35,482 nucleotides of DNA from Actinomycetota bacterium (GCA_019348135.1 JAHWJY010000019.1:1-35482), one strand, 5' to 3'. Counted from the first letter of the stretch, positions 1 to 9,594 are shown. Program-made: numbers and translations. The notes: generated by a model not told the origin, from the letters alone.

Positions 1-385
1 TCATGAAGTCGTACTGGCCGTGCATGACGTTGTGGCCGATCTCCATGTTGTCGAGCACCTTCGACATGGCGAGCGACGCGACGCCGGCCACCCACGTCGC
101 GGGCGTCGGCACGAACAGCAGCACGCGCCCCGTGACCTCGCAGGCACGCTGGGCCTTCACGACGTTCCTGATGTAGCGGGCGTCCTCCTCGCCGAGGTCG
201 GCGATGATGCGCTCGCGGATGGCGTCGAACTCACGACCGATCTCGGCCACCTGCTCGGGCGTGAGCCCCGTACGCCGCATGAGCGCCGTGTCGTCGGTCT
301 CCTGGCCCGGGCGGCGACCAGGGGCGGAGGGGGTGCCCGCGGCGTTGTGGGCCGGCGTGGCGGTGTCGGTCTCGGTCGCGCTCAT
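1..385 (-). CDS. Fatty acid (acyl-CoA) desaturase, N-terminal part; gene runs off the window start
   Basis: Reverse-strand translation MSATETDTATPAHNAAG...VAEIGREFDAIRERIIADLGEEDARYIRNVVKAQR...SKVLDNMEIGHNVMHGQYDFM; the GHNVMHGQYD His-box region is typical of DesA3-like membrane desaturases. Start ATG at 385. Confidence 0.85.
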   Translation of the reverse strand, partial: MSATETDTATPAHNAAGTPSAPGRRPGQETDDTALMRRTGLTPEQVAEIGREFDAIRERIIADLGEEDARYIRNVVKAQRACEVTGRVLLFVPTPATWVAGVASLAMSKVLDNMEIGHNVMHGQYDFM

Positions 386-444
386 GCATGTTCCTTCCGT
401 CAGCGCCGCGGTGGCGCGGCTCGCGTTCGCGTGTCGCGTCGGTG

Positions 445-1644
445 CTAGAGGTCGAGCTCGACGTCGCCGAGGGCGACGCTCACGCAGATCTGGATGTCCT
501 CGTCGTCCTCCTGGGACACGTCCCCGCTCGAGAGGTTCTGGGTCGTGCCGGCGATCTTGCGGGTCGTGCACGTCTTGCAGATCCCCATGCGGCAGCCGTA
601 CTCGGGCTCGAGCCCGGCGTCCTCCGCCTGGACGAGCAGGGGCCGGCCGTCGTTCTCGACCTCGATGTCGGAGCCGCAGAGGCGGACCATCCCGTCGGCG
701 TCGGCGTCCGCGGAGGGGACGCGCAGCGTGAACCGCTCGATGTGGAAGTTGTCCATCGCCTCGGCGGACCCCCACAGCTCTTCGGCCGTGTCCAGCATCG
801 GCGGCGGGCCGCAGACGTAGGCGGGCATGCCGGTCCAGTCCGGGACCAGGGTGTCGAGATGCTCGCGGTCGAGGAAGCCGGTGAAGCGCGCCCCGTCGGG
901 GTCCTCGTCGCTGTAGATGGTCTCGACGAGCACGTGGTCGTGCCGGGCGGCGATGTCGTCGAGCTCCGCGCCGAAGATGCGGTCCTGGGACGTCTTCGCG
1001 TAGTGGAGGAAGGAGACCTCGCCCGCGTGGCCCTCGTCGAGGAGCGTGCGCAGCATCGACATGCAGGGCGTGATGCCGCTGCCGCCGGAGACGAGCAGGA
1101 GCCGCTCGGGGCGGGGGGTGGGGAGGACGAACTCGCCGCGCGGCTCGGAGATGTCGATCACCAGGCCCGTGCGGGCGTGGGTGTGGGTGAACCGGGACAC
1201 GAACCCGTCGGGGTTGGCCTTGATCGTGAGGGTGATGAGACCGTCGTGGCGGTGGGCGCTCGAGGAGACCGAGAAGTAGCGCGTGCGCCGGCGACCGTCG
1301 AGCTCGACGTCGATGCGGACGTGCTGGCCAGCCTCGTGCGGGCCCCAGTCCGGACCCGGATCGAGCACGAGCGTCGTGACGTCGCGGGTCTCGCGCCGCT
1401 TGTCGACGAGGAGCGCGCGCGTGGTCTCGATCGACCACAGCGGGTTCACCATCCGCAGGTACGGCTCGACCCCGTGGGGCGTGGTGGCGAGCTCCACCAC
1501 CCGCGAGCGCAGGACGCGGCGCAGCGGCCGCGGCAGGCGGCGGGTCCGTGCCTGCAGCGGTCCGGCGTGGACCGATCCGCCCGCCTCCTGCGCCCGTTCC
1601 GGGACGAACCGGTCCTCGGACCGTTCCAGCTGCGCCTGGCTCAT
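445..1644 (-). CDS. Ferredoxin/flavodoxin reductase-type oxidoreductase with C-terminal plant-type 2Fe-2S domain (desaturase electron donor)
   Basis: RYFSVSSS (FAD), LLVSGGSGITPCMSML (NAD-binding), C-terminal EYGCRMGICKTCTTRKIAG (2Fe-2S). Same strand as and immediately upstream of the desaturase; start probably the internal ATG MSQAQLERSE. Confidence 0.9.
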   Translation of the reverse strand: MSQAQLERSEDRFVPERAQEAGGSVHAGPLQARTRRLPRPLRRVLRSRVVELATTPHGVEPYLRMVNPLWSIETTRALLVDKRRETRDVTTLVLDPGPDWGPHEAGQHVRIDVELDGRRRTRYFSVSSSAHRHDGLITLTIKANPDGFVSRFTHTHARTGLVIDISEPRGEFVLPTPRPERLLLVSGGSGITPCMSMLRTLLDEGHAGEVSFLHYAKTSQDRIFGAELDDIAARHDHVLVETIYSDEDPDGARFTGFLDREHLDTLVPDWTGMPAYVCGPPPMLDTAEELWGSAEAMDNFHIERFTLRVPSADADADGMVRLCGSDIEVENDGRPLLVQAEDAGLEPEYGCRMGICKTCTTRKIAGTTQNLSSGDVSQEDDEDIQICVSVALGDVELDL

Positions 1645-1866
1645 GGGACGTCGCTCCCCGCTCGACGGCTCCCCGGTCGGTGGACCGGGAGAGGGTGGAT
1701 ACGACACTTATCGCTGTAACAGTTCCCCTGCAGAGGTTCCCCCCTGGTCGTGCGGTCAACGTCCGGGCCGCGCGAGCGCGGAGGCGGCCGACGGGACGTG
1801 ACGCCGCGGTCACCGGCCGCGCCGTCCGCGCTCTGCTGACGTCCTCTAACGAGCGGAGGTCCTCGC

Positions 1867-2208
1867 ATGGCGTACTTCCCCAGCGGCGTGCACCGGTGGA
1901 GCAAGAGCGAGAACTGGTGGGTGCGACACTCGCTCAGCCTGGTGCTCGTCGTGATCCTCGTGGTCCAGACGGTGATCTTCCACGTCACGGAAGTGCCGGA
2001 CTGGACGGCCGACCAGCGCACCCACGGCGAGAGCACCGCGCTGTGGCCCGGCTACTGGCTGCACTTCACCGCCGAGTGGTTCGTGTCCGTGCTGGCCGAC
2101 ACCTACGGCGCGCTGCTCCTGGTCGTCCTGACGAAGTGGTTCTACGAGGAGGGCAGCGCCGAGTCGCAGGGCAGCGGGGGGGAGCAGACGGCCAACGGCG
2201 GCGGCTGA
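1867..2208 (+). CDS. Small membrane protein, DUF6766-like
   Basis: 113 aa, two hydrophobic segments, C-terminal LTKWFYEEGSAESQ resembling DUF6766 proteins; GGAGG upstream of ATG. Confidence 0.65.
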   Translation: MAYFPSGVHRWSKSENWWVRHSLSLVLVVILVVQTVIFHVTEVPDWTADQRTHGESTALWPGYWLHFTAEWFVSVLADTYGALLLVVLTKWFYEEGSAESQGSGGEQTANGGG

Positions 2209-2214
2209 CGCCCC

Positions 2215-2787
2215 TCAGGCCTCCGGCATCGGGGGGGTACGCGCGACGACCGCCCCACCGACCCAGCCGAGGGCGAAGGTGACCAGCAGCACGACGGCAC
2301 CGGTGAACCAGCCCGGCTTGTAGGTCATGAGGGCGACCATGCCGATGCCGAGGCCGAGGAGGGAATGCACGGGTCCCCAGAGCGACGGCGCGCCGGCCTC
2401 GGCGCGCAACGCGGCCGGCAGCCCGGCGTCACCGATCTCGTTCCCCTCGGCCACCAGGCGGCGCAGACGCGGGCCACCCAGCATCGGGCCGGCCGGCGCG
2501 AGCAGCACCAGGCCGATGACCCCGAGGGTGATGAACGGGTAGGAGAAGCCGCTGCGCGCGTCGGTCGTCCACACGGCGCCGGCGAGGTGGCCGCCGGTCA
2601 GCAGCGACAGGACGGCGGAGCCCGCGATCAGCAGCCCCGCCTGCCGGGCGAACCCGGCCCACGACGCGAGCTCGCGTCCGGTCCGTGCGGTGCGGACACG
2701 GGTGCCGGCGAGCACCTGGACGATGCCACCACCGACGAGACCCGTGGCGGCGAGGACGTGGAGGAAGAGCGAGGAGGCGTCGATCAC
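2215..2787 (-). CDS. Integral membrane protein, DUF2269-like
   Basis: Four-TM pattern; LFLHVLAATGLVGGGIVQVLAG start and overall layout typical of DUF2269. Confidence 0.6.
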   Translation of the reverse strand: MIDASSLFLHVLAATGLVGGGIVQVLAGTRVRTARTGRELASWAGFARQAGLLIAGSAVLSLLTGGHLAGAVWTTDARSGFSYPFITLGVIGLVLLAPAGPMLGGPRLRRLVAEGNEIGDAGLPAALRAEAGAPSLWGPVHSLLGLGIGMVALMTYKPGWFTGAVVLLVTFALGWVGGAVVARTPPMPEA

Positions 2788-2841
2788 GTGGGTTCCCGAG
2801 GCTGGGGCGGCCGACGGTAGCGCCGGGACCGGACGGCTCGG

Positions 2842-4284
2842 TCAGTCGAGGGTCGCCGACGAGGACGACGCGGCCGGCACGGTGTAGGTGAACGTGGTGC
2901 CGCGGCCCGGCTGGCTCTCGACGGAGATGCTGCCGCCCTGGCCCTCGACGAGCGCCTTGGTGATGAACAACCCCAGTCCCGTGCCGGGCGTCTGGGCACG
3001 GTCCCGGCGTGGCAGCCGGGAGAAGGGACGGAACAGCTTGTCGACGTCGGCAGCGGCGATGCCGGGGCCCTCGTCGCGGACGTGGACGGCGAGGCGATCG
3101 CCGAGGTCGGCCAGCGTCACGGTGATGGTGGTGTCCGCCGCGGAGAACTTGACCGCGTTCGACAGCAGGTTGCCGACGATCTGCGCCTGCCGGCCCTCGT
3201 CGGCGAGCGCGGGTCCGAGGCGTGAGGGCACGGCCACCTCGATGGCACGGCCGGTGGCGGCGCGCACGTCGTCGGCCGCCTCACGGACGGTCCTCGGGAG
3301 GTCGACGGCCGCGATCTCGTACTCGAACTGCCCCGACTCGATGCGCGACATGAGCAGCACGTCGTCGAGCAGGCGCTGGATCTTCGAGGCGTTCCGCGAC
3401 GCCGTCGTGAGGTACTCGCTGACCTCCTGCTGGTCGAGCTCGGGCCAGGCCTCGCGGAGGAAGTCGAGCAGCCCGGAGATCACGACGGTCGGGTTGCGGA
3501 TGTCGTGGACGACCATCGCGACGAACTGGCGACGGACCCGGTCCACCTCGGTCAACCGCTCGAGCGCGGCCTCGAGCTCCTGCTGCTTGCGCCTCAGCGC
3601 CTCGCGCTCGTTCGCCCCGGCGACCGCCTCCTGCTGGAGCACGGCGACGGCTCGCTGCCGCTCGTCGGGATCCTGCAGGCTCGAGAACCGTTCCGGCGGC
3701 AGGACGGCCCCGTGTGCGTCGCAGACGGCCCGGAACGCCTCGGTGTCGGTGTCGTCGGCGAAGGCCGTCGTCGGGTAGCCGCAGAGCAGCGTGAAGCGGT
3801 GCGTGTCCGCGAGGTCGTTCCACAGCTGCTCGAGCTGGAGCGCGCCCTTGACGTCGCCCGCCTCCCACAGCAGGACGACCATCTCGCCGTACGCCAGCAG
3901 GCTGCGACCGGGGCGACGGTGCCGCTCGACGACCGCGCCCATGACGGTCCGGAACCGGTCCGGGTCGAGCCGGCCGTCGGCGTCCGTGAACGCGGCGAGC
4001 GTGTCGGCGGCGTCCAGGGCCACGTAGACGTCGGCAGCCCGCAGTCCCCGCTCGACGAGCTCGGCCCGGAACAGCTCGTGGTGCGCCGGCGTCGCGATCA
4101 CCACGGCGACGGCGTCGTCCTCGAAAGCGGGCAGGAGGAAGCGGGCGACGGCACCCGCCAGGTACGCCTCGGTCTCGTAGAAGCCGACGAGGTGCTGGTG
4201 GGGTTCCGTGCCGGGCTCGTACGTGGCCGGGGTCGGGGGCACGACGGTCCTCGGAGGGGGCAGGTCAGGGGGAAAGCGGATCAC
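2842..4284 (-). CDS. MEDS-domain sensor histidine kinase
   Basis: N-terminal HLVGFYETEAYLAGAVARFLLPAFEDDAVAVVIATPAHHELF (MEDS/DcmR sensory domain), HisKA FVAMVVHDIRNP, HATPase NLLSNAVKFS, DEGPGI, GTGLGLFITKALVEGQGG. Confidence 0.9.
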   Translation of the reverse strand: MIRFPPDLPPPRTVVPPTPATYEPGTEPHQHLVGFYETEAYLAGAVARFLLPAFEDDAVAVVIATPAHHELFRAELVERGLRAADVYVALDAADTLAAFTDADGRLDPDRFRTVMGAVVERHRRPGRSLLAYGEMVVLLWEAGDVKGALQLEQLWNDLADTHRFTLLCGYPTTAFADDTDTEAFRAVCDAHGAVLPPERFSSLQDPDERQRAVAVLQQEAVAGANEREALRRKQQELEAALERLTEVDRVRRQFVAMVVHDIRNPTVVISGLLDFLREAWPELDQQEVSEYLTTASRNASKIQRLLDDVLLMSRIESGQFEYEIAAVDLPRTVREAADDVRAATGRAIEVAVPSRLGPALADEGRQAQIVGNLLSNAVKFSAADTTITVTLADLGDRLAVHVRDEGPGIAAADVDKLFRPFSRLPRRDRAQTPGTGLGLFITKALVEGQGGSISVESQPGRGTTFTYTVPAASSSSATLD

Positions 4285-4368
4285 CGGAGGAAAGCGGATC
4301 TCCCTGACAGCGTACGCCTGTGACGGAGGCGGAACCCCGGCCGGACGACCGGATGGCCAGGGCGGAAG

Positions 4369-4491
4369 CTAGGCGCCGCGGTCGATCGAGCCCTTCGACT
4401 CCTTCTTCGTGCGCTTGGCTTCCTTCTTCTCCTTGGGGCTCTTGGCGGCAACGGTCTTGCTGCTGCGCCCGCCCTTGTCCTTGCTGGCCAT
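4369..4491 (-). CDS. 40-aa Lys/Ser-rich small basic protein
   Basis: MASKDKGGRSSKTVAAKSPKEKKEAKRTKKESKGSIDRGA*; lies in-frame inside the longer spurious ORF 4369..5007. Confidence 0.6.
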   Translation of the reverse strand: MASKDKGGRSSKTVAAKSPKEKKEAKRTKKESKGSIDRGA

Positions 4492-4580
4492 GTCGCACCC
4501 TCTGGTCACGGGCCGCGTCGACATCGGCCACGGGCCACTGTCGCACACGGGCGGCGTGGCTGGGTCGATCGCCGGAGCGG

Positions 4581-4991
4581 TCAGCCGACGTCGGGCTGGA
4601 GCACGCGCACGCGTCGCGGGAGCGGCGGCATCGGCGTCCGCTGCGGCTCGGTGGCTCGCTGGCACCGGCGCTCGATCAGGCCCAGGGCGACGTGACCCGC
4701 CGCGTCGGACTCGATCCGCTCCACCCGCCAGCGCGCCTCGGTGGCGATCACCTCGACGGTCGTGCCGGCCCCGTCCGCGGTGCGCGTGAAGCCGGTGACG
4801 TCGGTGTAGAAGAGCTCGTCGATCATCGTCCGCGTGAAGCCCTCGGTCACCAGGAGCAGACGCCGGTCCGTCGCGACGAGCGCGACGTGCCCGCGGCCGT
4901 CCCCACGGTGCCCCAGGACCGACGCGATGAGGACCTCGGCCTCGTCCATGCGCGGGCCGATGGTCCGCACCAGTCGGTCGAGCCGGCTCAT
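4581..4991 (-). CDS. Bacterial PH-like (YokE-type) domain protein
   Basis: 136 aa, MSRLDRLVRTIGPRMDEAEVLIASVLGHRGDGRGHVALVATDRRLLLVTEGFTRTMIDELFYTDVTGFTRT...; beta-rich PH-like pattern with TDRRLLLV. Confidence 0.6.
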   Translation of the reverse strand: MSRLDRLVRTIGPRMDEAEVLIASVLGHRGDGRGHVALVATDRRLLLVTEGFTRTMIDELFYTDVTGFTRTADGAGTTVEVIATEARWRVERIESDAAGHVALGLIERRCQRATEPQRTPMPPLPRRVRVLQPDVG

Positions 4992-5287
4992 CGGGGTCTC
5001 CTGGCACGGGACGCTGGACGCCCGGTGCGATGCCTCCCTATCGACACGTGGAGGGCACGCCTTGACCCGCCCCGCCGGGGAGCAGCAGGACGTTGACCGG
5101 ACACGCGACGGCGGCGACCACCCGGGCGATGTCGTCGAGCTCGTCCGACCGTAGAGGTGGTTCTCGGCGCCGCCGGGCGGCACGCGCACGATGTGGACCC
5201 ACGGTGTCGGTCGCGGCCCGGCTCGTTCGACCCTGTCGCACGATGCGAGTCGGGGACGTTCCCCGCTCCCCTGGGAGGAGATGCACG

Positions 5288-5641
5288 ATGCGCTACCTGC
5301 TGCTGATCTACACGGACCCGGACCTGGCCCCGTCCACGCCCGAGGCGATGGAGGCCGACATGGGGCGGTGGTTCGCCTACACGGAGGACCTCAGGAACGC
5401 CGGGGTGCACCTCGCCGGCGAGGCGCTCCAGCCCGCGACGACCGCCACGACGGTCCGGGTGCGCAACGACGAGACCCTCACGACCGACGGTCCCTTCGCC
5501 GAGACCAAGGAGGTGCTCGGCGGCTTCTACCTGATCGACGTCGCGGACCTCGACGATGCGCTGAAGTGGGCTGCTGCATGCCCCGGGGCCGGGTACGGCT
5601 CGATGGAGGTCCGTCCGATCATGGAGTTCGACGCACCCTGA
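5288..5641 (+). CDS. YCII/DGPF-domain protein
   Basis: [11 protein letters not shown]...[50 protein letters not shown]; clear DGPF motif; GGGAGGAG ribosome-binding site. Confidence 0.92.
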   Translation: MRYLLLIYTDPDLAPSTPEAMEADMGRWFAYTEDLRNAGVHLAGEALQPATTATTVRVRNDETLTTDGPFAETKEVLGGFYLIDVADLDDALKWAAACPGAGYGSMEVRPIMEFDAP

Positions 5642-5679
5642 ACGCGCACGGGACGGGGCACGGGTCGGCCCGCTCCGAC

Positions 5680-6909
5680 GTGGTGCTCGCGGAGGTGTTC
5701 CGCGAGCACCACGCGCGGGTGCTGTCGGCGCTCATCCCGCTGTGCGGGCGGGACTTCGAACTGGCCGAGGACGCGCTCGCCGACGCCGTCACCGAGGCGA
5801 CCGCCGCGTGGCGCGACCGTGGGGTCCCGGACGACCCGCCGGCGTGGCTGCTCACGGTCGCCAGACGCCGCGCCGTCGACCGCATCCGGCGGAGCACCAC
5901 CCTGCGGCGGAAACTGCCCGGACTCGTGGAGCCCACGGTGACGGACCCGACCGTGGAGTGGGACGCGCCCGTGTCCGCCATCCCCGACGACCGGCTCCGG
6001 TTGGTGTTCACGTGCTGCCACCCCGCCCTGGCCAGGTCGGCACAGGTGGCGCTGACGCTGCGGACCGTCGCGGGGCTGTCGACGGCCGAGGTCGCGCGCG
6101 CCCTCCTCGTGCCCGAGGCGACCATGAGCCAGCGGCTCGTGCGGGCCAAGCGCAAGATCCGGGACGCGGGCATCCCCTACCGGATCCCGCCGGACCACGA
6201 GCTCCCCGACCGGCTGGAGGCGGTGCTGGCGGTGGTCTACCTGGTCTTCAACGAGGCCTACGCCGCGGCCGGCGGCGACGACCTGCAGCGGGTCGCCCTC
6301 GCCGAGGAGTCGATCCGTCTCGCACGGGTGCTGCGGACCCTGATGCCGGACGAGGCCGAGGTCGCGGGCCTCCTGGCACTGCTGCTCCTGACCCACGCCC
6401 GTTCCCCGGCACGCGCCGGCGGCGGCGGCACGCTCGTGCGGCTCGAGGACCAGGACCGAGCACGCTGGGACCCCGACCTCATCGAGGAGGGACGCCAGCT
6501 CGTCGAGTGGGCGCTGGTGCGTGGGCCGCTCGGCCCGTACCAGCTGCAGGCCGCCATCGCCGCGTGCCACAGCGATGCCGCCGTGTTCGCGGACACGGAC
6601 TGGCGCCAGATCGTCGCGCTCTACGAGCAGCTGGTCGTCGTCACCGCATCCCCGGTGGCCCGGCTGAACCTCGCGGTCGCCCGTGCCCGGGTGGCGGGAC
6701 CGACCGTCGCGCTGGCCGAGCTCGAGGCCCTCGCCGACGAGGGGTCCCTCGCCGACTACCCGTACCTGCACGTGGCCCGGGGCGAGCTGCTCGTCGAGAC
6801 GGGCGACCTCGCCGGCGGGCGTGCCGCCCTCAGGGCCGCCGCCGCGCGGACCGCGAACGGCGTGGAACGTGCCCACCTCCTACGCCGCCTCGACGAGCTC
6901 GGGTCGTAG
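5680..6909 (+). CDS. ECF-type RNA polymerase sigma factor with C-terminal extension (YCII-associated ECF family)
   Basis: [37 protein letters not shown]...[19 protein letters not shown]...[46 protein letters not shown]...; immediately downstream of the YCII gene. GTG start at 5680 is inferred. Confidence 0.88.
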   Translation: MVLAEVFREHHARVLSALIPLCGRDFELAEDALADAVTEATAAWRDRGVPDDPPAWLLTVARRRAVDRIRRSTTLRRKLPGLVEPTVTDPTVEWDAPVSAIPDDRLRLVFTCCHPALARSAQVALTLRTVAGLSTAEVARALLVPEATMSQRLVRAKRKIRDAGIPYRIPPDHELPDRLEAVLAVVYLVFNEAYAAAGGDDLQRVALAEESIRLARVLRTLMPDEAEVAGLLALLLLTHARSPARAGGGGTLVRLEDQDRARWDPDLIEEGRQLVEWALVRGPLGPYQLQAAIAACHSDAAVFADTDWRQIVALYEQLVVVTASPVARLNLAVARARVAGPTVALAELEALADEGSLADYPYLHVARGELLVETGDLAGGRAALRAAAARTANGVERAHLLRRLDELGS

Positions 6910-6916
6910 GAGCGGA

Positions 6917-7513
6917 TCAGCCGCAGTGCTCCTGGCTGCCCTCGCCCTCGGCCTGGTTGTAGGCGTCGGCGCGCCCGCCCTCGTCGTAGGACGGACCGCA
7001 GGTCACGGTCCGGTCACCGACGTCGACCTGCGCCCAACCCTGGAGCTGATCGGGCGAGTTGTCGCGGTCGCCGTCGGCGGTGAACGTGCCGTCGGCCCCA
7101 CCGGCGCCGACCACCCCGTCGAGGGTGAAGCGACCCTGGATCGGCAGCGCGCCGTCCGAGCAGGTCTGGAGGTAACCGGCCCCGCCCGTGCCGTCCTGCG
7201 CGAAGTCGCCGCTGACCGAGACGCCGGTGGCCCCGTGAGCGCCGGGCGCGAGCTCGTCGTCGGTGCCACACGTCACGTCGTTGGTGTAGTACGTGGCGGT
7301 GTAGGTCTTGCCGGGGTCGTGTGCGCCGTCGGTCGTGCACTCGTCCAGGCCGTGACCCGACGGCGGGTCGTAGTGGGGGTCGGCCTCGGCGCCGCAGGAG
7401 CGTTGCTCCTCGACGGCTTCGCTCGATCCCGCCTGGTCGGGGGCGGCGGGCGCGGCGGCGAGGAGGACGGAGGCCAGCACGGCCGGGAGCAGCAGGAAGG
7501 ACGTGGTACGCAT
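6917..7513 (-). CDS. Secreted protein of unknown function
   Basis: Signal peptide MRTTSFLLLPAVLASVLLAAAPAAPDQ then Cys/Gly-rich extracellular region. Confidence 0.65.
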   Translation of the reverse strand: MRTTSFLLLPAVLASVLLAAAPAAPDQAGSSEAVEEQRSCGAEADPHYDPPSGHGLDECTTDGAHDPGKTYTATYYTNDVTCGTDDELAPGAHGATGVSVSGDFAQDGTGGAGYLQTCSDGALPIQGRFTLDGVVGAGGADGTFTADGDRDNSPDQLQGWAQVDVGDRTVTCGPSYDEGGRADAYNQAEGEGSQEHCG

Positions 7514-7688
7514 GGGGTGGCCCCTGGGCTCGAGGATCGGTTCGTGTGGGACGGCGCGACGGCGGGAGGGGCGGTCCGCGTCGGGAGGTGTTCGACGGGT
7601 CACTGGCCGTCTCCTGCCGCGGACCCCGCGTGACCGCGCTCGCCGGTGCGCCCGCCGCCCGATCGGCCGGATGTTCCGGGCGGATGCG

Positions 7689-8666
7689 TCAGATCGTCAC
7701 GACGACCTTGCCCCGCGCGCGCAGGCTCTCGACGTACCGGATCGCCTCCGGGACCTCGACGAGCGCGTAGGTGCGGTCGATCACCGGCACGACCGATCCC
7801 TCCTCGATCAGACCGAGCAGCTCCATCGCGTCGGCCTGGTTCTCGGCCGCCAGGAAGGACCGGACGCGCGGACGCACGAACGGGCGCGCGACGGTGGCGG
7901 CCACGAGGGACCGCACCGGCCCGAACACGACGCCTCCGCCCTCACCGCCGCCGACGTTGACCAGCACGCCGTCCGGCTCGACGAGGCGGAGGCGCTCGCG
8001 GATGGCGCGGTCGCCCGCCACGTGCAGGACGACGTCGAACCGGCGACCGCCGGCGGAGAGGTCACCGCGCGTGTAGTCGAGGACGTCGTCCGCCCCGAGC
8101 GAGCGCACGAGCTCGAGGTTGCGGGTGCTGCAGACCCCCGTGACGTGCGCGCCCCGGGTCTTGGCGATCTGTACGGCGAAGGTGCCGACGCCGCCCGAGG
8201 CGCCGACGACCAGCACGCGCGTGTCCGGCCCGACCTGACCGTGGTCGCGGACCGCCTGCAGCGCCGTGATGCCGGCGATCGCGATGGCACCCGCCGCCTC
8301 GAAGCCGAGGCCCGCGGGCTTCGGGACGAGGTGGTCCTCCGGCACCACGACGTACTCGGCGAACCCCCCACCCGTCGCCCACCCGAGCACGTCGTCGCCC
8401 GGGGCGAGGCTCCGGACGCCCGGCCCGACGGCCTCGACGGTGCCGGCGACGTCGGCACCCTGGATGCGTCGCTTCGGCCGACGGAGGCCCACCCCCGCGA
8501 GGCGCATCACGAGCGGCTCCCCCCGCATGAAGTGCCAGTCGAGGGGGTTGACGGAGGCCGCCCGGACGCGCACGAGCACCCCGTCGGCTCCCACGGACGG
8601 CCGCGGGACGTCGCGCAGCTCGAGCACGCCGGCGTCGCCGTACCGGTCCTGGACCATGGCCTTCAT
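7689..8666 (-). CDS. NAD(P)-dependent medium-chain alcohol dehydrogenase/quinone oxidoreductase family
   Basis: MKAMVQDRYGDAGVLELRDVPRPSVGADGVLVRVRAASVNPLDWHFMRG...VLVVGASGGVGTFAVQIAKTRGAHVTGVCSTRNLELVRSLGADDVLDY. Confidence 0.92.
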   Translation of the reverse strand: MKAMVQDRYGDAGVLELRDVPRPSVGADGVLVRVRAASVNPLDWHFMRGEPLVMRLAGVGLRRPKRRIQGADVAGTVEAVGPGVRSLAPGDDVLGWATGGGFAEYVVVPEDHLVPKPAGLGFEAAGAIAIAGITALQAVRDHGQVGPDTRVLVVGASGGVGTFAVQIAKTRGAHVTGVCSTRNLELVRSLGADDVLDYTRGDLSAGGRRFDVVLHVAGDRAIRERLRLVEPDGVLVNVGGGEGGGVVFGPVRSLVAATVARPFVRPRVRSFLAAENQADAMELLGLIEEGSVVPVIDRTYALVEVPEAIRYVESLRARGKVVVTI

Positions 8667-8698
8667 CGTCACCCCTGCCGCTCGTCCGACGACCATCG

Positions 8699-8771
8699 TC
8701 GTACGGCGTAAGGTGTAGTCGTACATCGTAAGGCCGTCAACCCGAGGGCCTCCCGGCTTACCGTGTACGGC
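8699..8771. promoter_or_regulatory. Predicted TetR operator cluster between ADH and TetR genes
   Basis: Two direct half-sites GTACGGCGTAAGG (8701) and GTACATCGTAAGG (8721), 20 bp apart, plus an inverted CTTACCGTGTACGG (about 8757-8770); all resemble the half-site of the 36-bp palindrome at 9537-9572. Confidence 0.7.
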
Positions 8772-8818
8772 TAGGCTCCCGCCGGAGGCGGCGATGGCGC
8801 CGGGAGCGAAAGGACACC

Positions 8819-9550
8819 GTGGGGACCGCGCAGCGGCGTCCGCCGCTCAGCCGGGAGCGCGTGCTGGCCGCGGCCGTGGCGCTCGCCGACCGGGACGGCC
8901 TCGACGCCCTCACGATGCGACGACTGGCGCAGGACCTCGAGGTGGAGGCGATGTCGCTCTACCACCACGTCGCCAACAAGGAGGCCCTGCTCGACGGCGT
9001 CGTCGAGGTCGTCGTCGAGGAGATCGTCGCCGCGACGGACGTCGCCGGGGGTCCGGCGACCGGGGACGACTGGCGCGCCGGCCTGCGCGCCCGGATCCTG
9101 TCGGCCCGCGAGGTCCTGCTGCGTCACCCCTGGGCCCCGCGCGTGCTGGAGACGCGCACCACGCTCTCGCCGGCGGTCATCGGGTACTACGACGGTGTCC
9201 TGGGGATCCTCCGGGCCGGTGGCTTCAGCTACGACCTCGCCCACCACGCGCTCCACGTCCTGGGCAGCCGCACGCTCGGCTTCGTCCAGGAGCTGTTCGA
9301 ACCGGACGACCCCGCGGGGGCCGACGCGGACGTCACGGCGATGCTCGAACAGCTGGGCGGCCGCTTCCCCCACATCGTCGGCATGATGGCCGAGGTCGCG
9401 CACGCCACGGAGGGCACGTTGGGGTGGTGCGACGACCAGTTCGAGTTCGAGTTCGCGCTCGATCTGATCCTCGACGGCCTCGAGGCCCGCCGGGTCGGCG
9501 ACCGGCCCCGTTCCGACGCTCCTGGCAACCTTGACGACCGTACGACGTAA
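8819..9550 (+). CDS. TetR/AcrR family transcriptional regulator (TetR_C_1-like)
   Basis: RERVLAAAVALADRDGLDALTMRRLAQDLEVEAMSLYHHVANKEALLDGVVEVV HTH; GTG start; divergent from ADH. Confidence 0.92.
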   Translation: MGTAQRRPPLSRERVLAAAVALADRDGLDALTMRRLAQDLEVEAMSLYHHVANKEALLDGVVEVVVEEIVAATDVAGGPATGDDWRAGLRARILSAREVLLRHPWAPRVLETRTTLSPAVIGYYDGVLGILRAGGFSYDLAHHALHVLGSRTLGFVQELFEPDDPAGADADVTAMLEQLGGRFPHIVGMMAEVAHATEGTLGWCDDQFEFEFALDLILDGLEARRVGDRPRSDAPGNLDDRTT

Positions 9551-9572
9551 GGTATACCTTACGTCGTACGGT
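9537..9572. promoter_or_regulatory. 36-bp perfect palindrome, predicted TetR operator
   Basis: ACCGTACGACGTAAGGTATACCTTACGTCGTACGGT is identical to its reverse complement; it contains the TetR stop codon (TAA 9548-9550) and lies just upstream of the next gene. Confidence 0.85.
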
Positions 9573-9594
9573 AGCGTCGTCGAGAGGTCAGCTC

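Noticed and set aside
388-1719. Long plus-strand ORF (443 aa) opposite the reductase
   Set aside because: Antisense shadow of a clear 2Fe-2S reductase; composition is generic (Val/Gly/Arg-rich) with no recognisable domain.
9537-9572. Palindrome as a rho-independent terminator
   Set aside because: No U-tract, AT-rich centre, and its half-site recurs at the ADH/TetR promoter, so an operator is the better explanation.
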